Both the position numbers and the translations under genes were made by a program. 9,319 nucleotides of DNA, taken from assembly GCA_028748945.1 (NCBI GenBank), contig JAQTOL010000100.1:1-9319 (forward strand). Direction: 5' to 3'. The stretch's first letter is position 1; each line of letters starts with the position of its first letter. This DNA is from Paludibacter sp. (lineage in GTDB: Bacteria > Bacteroidota > Bacteroidia > Bacteroidales > Paludibacteraceae). The notes beneath the pieces are model-generated. The model searched no databases, was not told the origin of the DNA, and worked only from the letters and a program-made list of their open reading frames with translations. Below, in pieces: positions 1-5,885 of this stretch.

Positions 1-292
1 CAAGAAAATGTCCCAACGTTTTATAGGTAACAGTTGCAGAATTTGGATAACCTTGCAATTTGTCGGAATAAACGACAGAATATAACACTCCGGTCAATAA
101 ACTAAGATTATTTTTTAAATCAAAACCGGCAGTCCCGCCAAGCCGGATTCCGTTAAAATAGGTAGAACTTACTCCTGAACCATATCGATCAGGATTAAGA
201 TATCCTGCTTCAATCGCGTACTTTTGAGCACTAAGGTTCAATGTTGAAATAATAAATAATACGAAAATGCTGATTTTCAATATCTTTTTCAT
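1..292 (-). CDS. Outer-membrane beta-barrel protein, N-terminal part (runs off the left edge)
   Basis: The reading frame opens with ATG at 292-290 and stays open to the window edge, giving 97 residues. It begins MKKILKISIFVLFIISTLNLSAQ, a clear Sec signal peptide: a KK start, a hydrophobic core, and an SAQ end typical of Bacteroidota exported proteins, with cleavage probably before KYAIEAGY. The mature part has alternating polar and hydrophobic residues with many Gly, Tyr and Asn (for example LGGTAGFDLKNNLSLLTGVLY), the pattern of amphipathic strands in PorT-like or OMP_b-brl porin-type barrels. The gene is probably monocistronic: it follows the tmRNA terminator and has its own promoter at 330-360. 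The exact family and function cannot be named because the C-terminal part is missing. Confidence 0.8.
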   Translation of the reverse strand, partial: MKKILKISIFVLFIISTLNLSAQKYAIEAGYLNPDRYGSGVSSTYFNGIRLGGTAGFDLKNNLSLLTGVLYSVVYSDKLQGYPNSATVTYKTLGHFL

Positions 293-329
293 TTTATTGG
301 ATGATAGATTTATACATATTAATCGAAAG

Positions 330-360
330 CAAAGATAGTTTTATTTCTTCATTTAACAAC
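330..360 (-). promoter_or_regulatory. Bacteroidota-type promoter of the outer-membrane protein gene
   Basis: Read on the minus strand, TATCTTTG (337-330) matches the Bacteroidota sigma-ABfr -7 consensus TAnnTTTG exactly. GTTG (360-357) sits 19 bases upstream, at the expected place for the -33 TTTG/TTG element. The -7 box lies about 37 bases before the ATG at 292, so the leader is short. The site lies downstream of the tmRNA terminator, so the barrel gene is separated from ssrA. Confidence 0.7.
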
Positions 361-432
361 GATAAGAACTGCTTGTATACCGATACATTACCAGTTTTTA
401 ACGCAAGACTGAAGAACTCTTAATTTGCATTT

Positions 433-472
433 AAAAAAAGCGTTTAACAAATATTGTTTGTTAAACGCTTTT
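433..472 (-). terminator. Intrinsic terminator of ssrA, possibly bidirectional
   Basis: Positions 436-451 and 457-472 form a perfect 16-bp inverted repeat with a 5-base loop (452-456). On the minus strand the second arm runs into a row of T (complement of 439-433), the standard layout of a Rho-independent terminator. The first arm starts 11 bases after the tmRNA 3' end. On the plus strand the repeat is also followed by T-rich sequence, so it could stop transcription from either side, although no plus-strand gene is visible. Confidence 0.85.
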
Positions 473-482
473 CTGGTTTTTG

Positions 483-876
483 TGGAGCTGGAGGGAGTCG
501 AACCCTCGTCCAAACAAGGAAATAATAAGCTTTCTACATGTTTATCTTCGCTTAGGTTTTCGTGCACCGGCAAGACCGAAGCCACCAACCTGTGCCTTAT
601 CCTTTTTATTTCATCGCGCCTCCAAGGCTAAGCGCAACTATCCCCGATTTAGCTGCATCTCCATATCAAATCGCCTCGAGGAGAGGGCATTTGGGAAATG
701 TCCCGTTCCAGCACCTTGTGCCGGAATTAAGCCTAATCTACTCTATTCGATTAAGCAGCAAGAGCGTAGTTATTTTCGCCAGTTAGAATTTTGAGACTCT
801 GGATTTACGAGCTGTTTTCTCATAGCTCGACATGCTTACATACCCTTTCTACCTGCTGTCAAAACCAAACAGCCCC
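483..876 (-). ncRNA. ssrA: Transfer-messenger RNA (tmRNA, ssrA)
   Basis: tmRNA rescues ribosomes stalled on broken mRNAs and adds a degradation tag to the unfinished protein, together with SmpB. The tRNA-like ends are plain. The 5' end GGGGCUG (876-870) pairs with CAGCUCC (490-484), with one G-U pair, to form the acceptor stem, and the discriminator A is at 483. CCA is not encoded. The T arm GAGGG-UUCGACU-CCCUC lies at 507-491. The tag frame runs from GGC at 780-778 to the stop TAA at 753-751 and reads GENNYALAA, the tag of Bacteroidota tmRNAs. At 394 nt it has normal length and is a one-piece, non-permuted tmRNA. No good TAnnTTTG promoter lies directly upstream. A TTTG at 939-936 may be part of one, in which case the transcript starts upstream and is trimmed by RNase P. 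Confidence 0.96.
751..780 (-). other. tmRNA tag-peptide reading frame
   Basis: Codons GGC GAA AAT AAC TAC GCT CTT GCT GCT followed by TAA encode the tag GENNYALAA. The ALAA end is the signal recognised by ClpXP-type proteases. The resume codon is Gly (GGC). Confidence 0.92.
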
Positions 877-882
877 TTTTTT

Positions 883-1002
883 TAGTAAGTAGTTTATAGT
901 ATGTAGTTTATAGTAAGAAAAAAAATCCCTGTAGTCAAACTGGTAAAAAATATCACCAATTCTTACTACTTACTATAAACTACTTACTACTCACTATAAA
1001 CT
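883..1002. repeat. Inverted-repeat block between rny and ssrA (unit AGTTTATAGT)
   Basis: The ten-base unit AGTTTATAGT occurs at 891-900 and 905-914 on the plus strand and at 972-981 and 993-1002 on the minus strand. A 19-bp perfect inverted repeat joins 883-901 with 971-989. The intervening 60-70 bases are A/T-rich. The block fills nearly the whole gap between the two genes, and the last copy overlaps the rny stop codon (1001-1003). A transcript leaving rny would fold here, so the block may end or protect the rny mRNA, or may simply be a dispersed intergenic repeat. Confidence 0.75.
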
Positions 1003-2521
1003 ATTTAGCATAACTAACCGCTCTCGTCTCTCTGATAACGGTAATTTTCACCTGACCCGGATAGGTCATTTCATCCTGGATTTTTTTAGCGATATCAAAC
1101 GACAATAATTCCGTTTCTTTATCGTCAATCTTATCTGCTCCAACAATCACGCGTAATTCACGTCCAGCCTGGATAGCATAAGTTTTCAATACTCCCGGAT
1201 AAGATAACGCCAATGCTTCCAAATCGTTCAGTCTTTTAATATAAGCTTCTACAATTTCGCGACGTGCACCCGGACGCGCTCCCGAAATGGCATCGCAAAC
1301 CTGAACAATCGGTGCTATCAAAGTTTCCATTTCCACTTCATCGTGGTGTGCTCCGATAGCGTTACAAATATCCGGTTTTTCTTTGTACTTCTCAGCAAGA
1401 CGCATGCCAAGAATTGCGTGTGGCAATTCAGGTTCATCATCTGCCACTTTGCCTATATCATGCAGCAATCCCGCACGTTTTGCTTTTTTAGGATTCAATC
1501 CCAATTCGGCTGCCATTGTGGCACAAAGATTGGCGGTCTCCCGCGAGTGTTGCAATAAATTTTGTCCGTATGACGAACGATATTTCATTTTACCAACCAA
1601 ACGGATTAATTCAGGATGCAATCCGTGAATACCTAAATCTATCGTGGTACGTTTTCCTATTTCTATAATTTCTTCTTCTACCTGTTTCCGAACTTTCGCA
1701 ACGACTTCTTCGATGCGGGCAGGGTGAATACGTCCGTCCGTAACCAGTTGGTGTAAGGACAGGCGGGCAACTTCACGCCGAACCGGATCAAATGCTGAAA
1801 GCACAATGGCTTCAGGGGTATCGTCAACAATAATTTCAACACCGGTAGCTGCTTCCAGCGCACGGATATTACGACCTTCGCGACCAATAATACGGCCTTT
1901 TATTTCGTCGGATTCAATATGAAAAACAGTAACTGAATTTTCAATAGCTGTTTCAGTAGCAATACGTTGAATGCTCTGAACAACTATCTTTTTTGCTTCT
2001 TTATTGGCTGTCATTTTCGCTTCTTCCATTATATCATTTACATATGACATAGCTTCGGTTTTGGCTTCTTCTTTCAAAGCATCTATTAAACGTTCCTTGG
2101 CCTGATCAGCAGATAAACCTGAAATTGCTTCAAGTTGAAGTTGTGCCTGATGGCTTAAATGTTCCAGTTCTTTCTTTTTAAGTTCAATGGCACCTTGTTG
2201 GTGTTCCAATTGCTCTTTTAAACTATCTACTTCATTTACTTTTCGTTGAACATCACCTTGTTTCTGGTTCAGTTGCATCTCTTTTTGCTGAAGTCTCATT
2301 TCTACAGCCTGAATTTTTGCATTCCGTTCCTGAACCTGTTGTTCATGTTCTGCTTTCAGACCAATGAATTTTTCTTTTACTTCGATGAGTTTGTTTTTCT
2401 TCAGTAATTCGGCTTCAGCCTCAGCTTCCTGCACTGCCCGTTTGTTGACAAAGCGTAAGAGGACAAAAGACCCTCCGGCACCCACAACAAGAGCAATGAT
2501 TCCTATCAATATCGTTTCCAT
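1001..2521 (-). CDS. rny: Ribonuclease Y
   Basis: RNase Y is a membrane-anchored endoribonuclease that starts mRNA decay. The 506-residue length is normal for the family (about 520). The order of parts is standard: one N-terminal membrane helix (about 3-25), a long Glu/Lys/Gln-rich coiled coil (about 30-175), a KH domain with the GxxG-type loop IIGREGRN (211-218), and an HD phosphohydrolase domain with H325, the HD pair H354-D355 in LLHDIGK, H392-H393 and D410. The C-terminal domain carries GRELRVIV. All metal-binding residues I would expect are present, so it should be active. The start at 2521 is the only one giving the membrane anchor. There is no Shine-Dalgarno sequence, as is usual in Bacteroidota. 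It lies 167 bases downstream of zapA, a gene order I recall from other Bacteroidota. Confidence 0.97.
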   Translation of the reverse strand: METILIGIIALVVGAGGSFVLLRFVNKRAVQEAEAEAELLKKNKLIEVKEKFIGLKAEHEQQVQERNAKIQAVEMRLQQKEMQLNQKQGDVQRKVNEVDSLKEQLEHQQGAIELKKKELEHLSHQAQLQLEAISGLSADQAKERLIDALKEEAKTEAMSYVNDIMEEAKMTANKEAKKIVVQSIQRIATETAIENSVTVFHIESDEIKGRIIGREGRNIRALEAATGVEIIVDDTPEAIVLSAFDPVRREVARLSLHQLVTDGRIHPARIEEVVAKVRKQVEEEIIEIGKRTTIDLGIHGLHPELIRLVGKMKYRSSYGQNLLQHSRETANLCATMAAELGLNPKKAKRAGLLHDIGKVADDEPELPHAILGMRLAEKYKEKPDICNAIGAHHDEVEMETLIAPIVQVCDAISGARPGARREIVEAYIKRLNDLEALALSYPGVLKTYAIQAGRELRVIVGADKIDDKETELLSFDIAKKIQDEMTYPGQVKITVIRETRAVSYAK

Positions 2522-2581
2522 TTTGTGAATTTAGTGTTGGTAAATAATAATATGTGTATTTATAGTTTGATTAAGTTGCAT

Positions 2582-2655
2582 AAAAAAACGCATTGACATT
2601 GCAATCTGTTAAAACTCTGAATAAAAAGAGTCTGAACTTTTGACAACGTAATGCG
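2582..2655 (-). ncRNA. Candidate structured small RNA or elaborate terminator in the zapA-rny gap
   Basis: Read on the minus strand, CGCATT-ACGTTG (2655-2644) pairs with CAATGT-C-AATGCG (2601-2589) to give 12 base pairs (one G-U) with a single bulged C. Inside, a 10-by-10 unpaired bubble separates this stem from a 7-bp hairpin (2633-2627 with 2618-2612, one G-U pair, 8-base loop). Seven T follow the outer stem directly (2588-2582), as in an intrinsic terminator. Closing stem, central bubble and terminal hairpin resemble a shortened 6S RNA, and from memory 6S-type RNAs can lie near zapA. The sequence alone does not prove that identity. No clear TAnnTTTG promoter precedes it (TATTTTTA at 2672-2665 is the nearest), so it could also be a processed 3' end of the zapA transcript. 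Confidence 0.4.
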
Positions 2656-2688
2656 GAATGTCTGTTTAAAAATAACGATGTTGCTTTT

Positions 2689-2982
2689 CTATTCTTTGGA
2701 AAGCAATGCTTTTAACTCGTTATCAAGCGATTGAATTTTTTCTGCTAATGGTACAGTATCTTCTGATAATTCCTGTTTTGAAACCATTACGGCTAATTGG
2801 TATGCAACTAAGATAAGTATATCTTCTGTAGGGCGTTGCCTGTATTTTACCTGGAATATTTCCAGTTGTTTTACTAACAATTTCTCGGCCTTACGGTACA
2901 ACTCCTCGTCTTTTCGAGCAATTCGCAGTGGTAATCTTAAACCACCAATTTGCACATTTATTAAAAAAATATCGTCTTCCAT
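2689..2982 (-). CDS. zapA: Cell division protein ZapA
   Basis: ZapA binds FtsZ and cross-links its filaments at the division site. The 97-residue protein has the family layout. An N-terminal globular domain opens with a strand (IFLINVQIGGLRLPLRI), followed by a helix with the typical KDEELYRKAEKLLVKQL segment (about 24-41). A long C-terminal helix follows, including the PTEDILILVAYQLAV segment (about 51-65) and a Leu/Lys/Glu-rich tail that would form the dimer/tetramer coiled coil. The length is usual for the family. It begins five bases after the stop of the upstream coiled-coil gene, so the two are almost certainly translated from one mRNA. The promoter is probably the one at 3301-3332. Confidence 0.92.
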   Translation of the reverse strand: MEDDIFLINVQIGGLRLPLRIARKDEELYRKAEKLLVKQLEIFQVKYRQRPTEDILILVAYQLAVMVSKQELSEDTVPLAEKIQSLDNELKALLSKE

Positions 2983-2987
2983 ACGCT

Positions 2988-3281
2988 CTATTCATCCAAA
3001 AGCGCTAAACATTTATCTATTTCCCGCACCATTTTGGTAATTTGTTGTTTGGATTCGGCTTTTTCAGCTTCCGATCCACCCAGGTTTCTTGCAATTTGCA
3101 AATGGTCGTAATTTTTTCTGAGCTCCAGAACTTCCTGATAAGCATGCATTAAATCGGTCTGTTTCCGGTCCAATTCAGCTTTCAAAGCAGCGTTTTGTTC
3201 CTGTAATGACTTATACTCCGAAATTAATTTTCGCAGTCTTTTTTCAAATGCGTTTATCAGTTCTTCGTATCGGTTTGTCAT
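2988..3281 (-). CDS. Small coiled-coil protein encoded with ZapA
   Basis: This is a 97-residue protein of very high charge, mostly Glu, Lys, Arg, Gln and Leu. Heptad-like spacing of Leu and Ile runs from about residue 9 to 65, so it should be almost entirely coiled coil. A break occurs at ARNLGGSEAEKAES (about 64-77), followed by a second helix to the end (ITKMVREIDKCLALLDE). No signal peptide, membrane segment or catalytic motif is seen. Its place directly before zapA (five-base gap), its size and its coiled-coil nature suggest a ZapB-like or ZapA-partner role at the division ring. That is inferred from context; I do not recognise a named family. The ATG at 3281 is followed by a short start (MTNRYEELI) and lies 20 bases after a good -7 box. 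Confidence 0.85.
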   Translation of the reverse strand: MTNRYEELINAFEKRLRKLISEYKSLQEQNAALKAELDRKQTDLMHAYQEVLELRKNYDHLQIARNLGGSEAEKAESKQQITKMVREIDKCLALLDE

Positions 3282-3300
3282 TTCTCAAAAAAAATCTATA

Positions 3301-3332
3301 CAAAAATACACTTTTGCTTTCAATTAGGGAAA
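3301..3332 (-). promoter_or_regulatory. Likely promoter of the coiled-coil/zapA operon
   Basis: On the minus strand TATTTTTG (3308-3301) fits the Bacteroidota -7 consensus TAnnTTTG at every fixed position. The -33 element is weaker: TTTC (3332-3329) lies 20 bases upstream and matches TTTG in three of four bases. The -7 box is 19 bases before the ATG at 3281, giving a very short leader. The site lies in the 127-base gap after the hydrogenase-like cluster and would give the division genes their own transcription. I saw no convincing terminator for the upstream cluster in this gap, only weak A/T-rich hairpins. Confidence 0.6.
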
Positions 3333-3408
3333 TATTTTGGATTATATTTTATAAAATCATTTTAAAAGAGTTATCCGTAGAATTGGTTTGGCTGAATTTA
3401 TTCAACAA

Positions 3409-4158
3409 TTAATGTTTTCGTGTAAGATCCAACAAACCATTTATGATGGTAAGTGGATGAGCCGGATTTCCGGGAATATAAAGATCAACCGGATATTTTT
3501 CCAGAAAGCTTCGATCAATGGCAGTACTTTCGGCAAATATTCCGCCGCTAATAGCATCAGTACCAACCAGTACAATTATCTTAGGATCTGGTGTCGCATC
3601 ATAGCAGATTTGGACAGCATCAGCCATGTTTTTAGTTATGGGTCCGGTAATGACAATGCCATCGGCATGCCGGGGTGATGCTACAAAATCTATCCCGTAC
3701 CGGCTCATATCGAACTGTACATTATTGGCTGCTCCTAATTCCCACTCGCAACTGTTATCTCCACCTGCTGAAATTTGTCTCAGTTTAAGTGATTTGCCAA
3801 AAATACGATGTATCTCTTTACGGACAGTATCCGGATTAACCTCAATCTGTTTATCATCACCTTCCATGATTATCAATCTGTTTCGTTCGTTGCTGGAAAG
3901 TTTATAATCTTTAGAAAACGAAATTTTTTCAGGAAAGCATCTGGCACACTCACCGCAAAATGTGCATTTACCCAGGTCTATACTAATCGGATTATTTGTG
4001 ATGGCATCAGTCGGACATAAGTTTAGCAGTTCAGCTTCATTTACTTTTTCATGACTAATCACAGGTCGTCCCCTGAAAACACCCGGTACTTCTACTGTTG
4101 TTGGGTTTGGAATAAATTGTTTCCCCTGATGGAATACTATTTTAATATTATCTATCAT
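3409..4158 (-). CDS. Ferredoxin-NuoB/HyfI-like fusion: small subunit of a hydrogenase-related (Ehr-like) complex, cluster cysteines mostly lost
   Basis: In complex I and group 4 hydrogenases this subunit passes electrons to the large subunit through one [4Fe-4S] cluster. Residues 1-80 form a ferredoxin-like domain with C48 (in NLCPTDAI) and C65, C68, C71 (CTFCGEC): enough for one [4Fe-4S], not the two of HycF/HyfH. C74 is extra. Residues 125-249 are a clear NuoB/HyfI domain (FVASPRHADG, TGPITKNM, ISGGIF, DLYIPG). The usual ligands are changed: GSCNGCE becomes GGDNSCE (D134, only C137 kept), VGAC becomes VGTD (D201), and GCPP becomes GNPA (N231). The proximal/N2-type cluster therefore cannot form in the normal way. 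The substitutions sit in otherwise well-kept motifs, so this looks like a subfamily trait and not decay. It is the last gene of the cluster, separated from the large subunit by a palindromic element. Confidence 0.9.
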   Translation of the reverse strand: MIDNIKIVFHQGKQFIPNPTTVEVPGVFRGRPVISHEKVNEAELLNLCPTDAITNNPISIDLGKCTFCGECARCFPEKISFSKDYKLSSNERNRLIIMEGDDKQIEVNPDTVRKEIHRIFGKSLKLRQISAGGDNSCEWELGAANNVQFDMSRYGIDFVASPRHADGIVITGPITKNMADAVQICYDATPDPKIIVLVGTDAISGGIFAESTAIDRSFLEKYPVDLYIPGNPAHPLTIINGLLDLTRKH

Positions 4159-4170
4159 GATATTAACGAA

Positions 4171-4321
4171 CCCCTAACCCCTAAAGGGGAACGAAGTTAC
4201 TTTTGTTTTGAGAATTATTACTAACCCCTTGCACTAAGGGGATAAAATTTATTTTAGTCAACTTCAATCTTTAACGAACAATTAGTATTAAAGTAATTAA
4301 GTTCCCCTTTAGTATTAGGGG
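4171..4321. repeat. 151-base nested palindromic element between large- and small-subunit genes
   Basis: Three paired blocks are nested. CCCCTAA at 4171-4177 pairs with 4315-4321; 4181-4192 pairs perfectly with 4301-4312 (12 bp); TTACTTT at 4197-4203 pairs with 4290-4296. They are separated by small internal loops (3 by 2 and 4 by 4 bases). In the middle CCCCTT (4225-4230) pairs with AAGGGG (4236-4241) around a 5-base loop. The element abuts the stop codon of the large-subunit gene (4324-4322) and ends 13 bases before the ATG at 4158. It contains no open frame. In mRNA it would fold as a long interrupted hairpin, which may stabilise or partly terminate the transcript between the two subunit genes. 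It could equally be a dispersed REP- or MITE-like element. Confidence 0.8.
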
Positions 4322-5821
4322 TCATAGATCGTGACCTGAGTAGGACAAATTGAAACTTTTATTGCATATAGGGAAATCCGATATTTCATTATTTCTCACT
4401 GATAGAGCCAGAGCCAGCCAGTTATGAAAAGAAGGATCTTTAATTTTATAAAGCATTAATTCTCCGTTTTTATCGGTTAAAGCGCAGTGACAAATTTCAC
4501 CCCGCCAACCTTCAACTAACGAAAGGCAAAAGGAATTTGGTTTTGGAGTTTTCAAAATTCCATCTTGTACGATGAATGGTTCGATTTCGGAAATCAGTTT
4601 TCGTATGTATGAAATAGATTGCTCAACTTCCTCTCTTCGTATTTGAACACGTGAATACACATCTCCATGGCGTTTTAAAATGGGATGATGATTCAAATCG
4701 TGATACAAACTGAAAGGATGAGATGATCGAATATCTCTGTTTACGTTGGTCATGCGTGCCGCCATACCAACTGCCCCAATCGACAGCGCATCAGCATTTG
4801 ATACAACACCGGTTCGTTCGAAACGAGACAAAGCACTGGGTAATGAAAACAGTTTTTCAACCATTTCGTTAAACTCAGGTTCAAAAATATCCAAAACTTG
4901 TTTTAAACGTTGCCCTAATGCCGGTGTGAAGGGAAACTGGTTTCGTCCGGGACGGATTAATCCTTTCGCTAATCGGTTTCCTCCCCATTCCTGTAAAAAA
5001 TTAATGATTGGTGTTCGCAGACGACCAAATACCGAGCTACCTAACTGGTAAGCTATGTCTGTACATACTCCGCTCAAATCACCGACATGAATTGCCAGTC
5101 GCTCAAGTTCCAGCGCCAAAGTGCGTGAAAATTCAATATCTCTTGTAGTTTGAAAATCACATAAACTTTCCCAAACATGTGCAAAAGTCACACTATGACC
5201 AACCGCAGTATCACCGGCTATGCTTTCAGCCAATGTGGCACGTTGAAGTAGTTTCTTATTTTTAATAAAAAGCTGCTCAATGCCCCGGTGTTGATATCCT
5301 AATTGAATCTCAAGATGTAAAATCTGCTCCCCGTTACAAATAAACCGGAAATGACCGGGTTCGATAATACCTGCGTGAATAGGACCAACGCCTACTTCGT
5401 GTAATTCCTCACTGTCAATTGAATAGAAAGGATAGTTTGCAATAACCCGGGATTTATCAAATCTGTTATTGGCATAACGGACAGGTTTTAACCATGGATG
5501 GTCAATATAGTTTATGCCAAAATTCTCATGAATCTCACGTTCGAATTTTTCGAAACACAACAATTTATTAGTAAATGACTCAAGGTCGTGTGCTTTATTT
5601 ACGAGACAAGTGGAAATTAAAATTTCGTGGGTTAAGTCATCGGCAATACAACAAATCAGTTTTATATTGTTACCCGATTTATATCCGAAATAATTTACGC
5701 AGTGCCTCTCGGGATGTCCCGTAACCAAATCGATATTTTTATCGTAAAACCATTCATAATTACTTTCAGGAATATCCGAAAGTAAGATGGTCTGATTGTT
5801 TTTTATGCTGATATAGTTCAT
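4322..5821 (-). CDS. NuoC-NuoD/HyfG(HycE)-like large subunit of an Ehr-like complex, lacking NiFe ligands
   Basis: This is the catalytic-subunit homologue of group 4 hydrogenases and complex I. Residue numbers count from the upstream ATG at 5848. The N-terminal part (about 30-135) is NuoC-like and ends with FEREIHENFGINYIDHPW. The rest is NuoD/HycE-like: GPIHAGIIEPGHFRF (155-169), LGYQHRGIE (183-191), DPSFHNW (471-477) and DFPICNKSFNLSYSGHDL at the C terminus. Both NiFe-binding CxxC motifs are gone. The first reads ESIAGDT, with A211 and T214 at the cysteine positions; the second reads NLSYSG, with S502 and G505. It cannot bind a NiFe centre in the known way. I prefer the ATG at 5821 (499 aa), because the first nine codons from 5848 (508 aa in all) lie inside an intergenic repeat. 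It lies 64 bases after the HyfF-like gene. Confidence 0.93.
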   Translation of the reverse strand: MNYISIKNNQTILLSDIPESNYEWFYDKNIDLVTGHPERHCVNYFGYKSGNNIKLICCIADDLTHEILISTCLVNKAHDLESFTNKLLCFEKFEREIHENFGINYIDHPWLKPVRYANNRFDKSRVIANYPFYSIDSEELHEVGVGPIHAGIIEPGHFRFICNGEQILHLEIQLGYQHRGIEQLFIKNKKLLQRATLAESIAGDTAVGHSVTFAHVWESLCDFQTTRDIEFSRTLALELERLAIHVGDLSGVCTDIAYQLGSSVFGRLRTPIINFLQEWGGNRLAKGLIRPGRNQFPFTPALGQRLKQVLDIFEPEFNEMVEKLFSLPSALSRFERTGVVSNADALSIGAVGMAARMTNVNRDIRSSHPFSLYHDLNHHPILKRHGDVYSRVQIRREEVEQSISYIRKLISEIEPFIVQDGILKTPKPNSFCLSLVEGWRGEICHCALTDKNGELMLYKIKDPSFHNWLALALSVRNNEISDFPICNKSFNLSYSGHDL

Positions 5822-5885
5822 AATCAATTCATAATTAATAATGCACAATTCATAATTTTTAGTTCTTTCCGCTTACTTCCGGATT
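5822..5885. repeat. AT-rich intergenic repeat with AATTAATAAT and a 17-base inverted copy elsewhere
   Basis: The 64-base gap holds AATTAATAAT (5833-5842) and the 17-mer AATGCACAATTCATAAT (5840-5856). The 17-mer recurs as an exact reverse complement at 9055-9071, in another gap of the same gene cluster. Internally, ATTCATAATT-like steps repeat. The minus strand of this repeat contains an in-frame ATG (5848-5846) that extends the large-subunit frame by nine codons. Confidence 0.65.

Noticed and set aside
481..483. Encoded CCA at the tmRNA 3' end
   Set aside because: After the acceptor stem and discriminator A the minus strand reads CA and then A-rich sequence, so CCA must be added by nucleotidyltransferase.
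388..794. Several open frames of 66-104 codons on both strands at 388-794
   Set aside because: They lie on or across the tmRNA gene and its terminator, which explain the sequence fully. Their proteins have no recognisable motif.
883..1002. CRISPR-like array
   Set aside because: Units are ten bases, occur on both strands, have no spacers of even length and have no cas gene nearby.
3340..3408. Terminator of the hydrogenase-like cluster
   Set aside because: Only short A/T hairpins (for example ATTTTATAAAAT) are present. None has a stable stem plus T-run that I would trust.
4746..5051. Plus-strand frame of 101 codons inside the large-subunit gene
   Set aside because: It is antisense to a strongly conserved NuoD-like region. 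The same applies to the frames at 1343-1628, 3206-3412, 3388-3678, 3626-4020 and 8205-8387, and to the minus-strand shadows at 1678-1887, 7013-7207 and 8591-8803.
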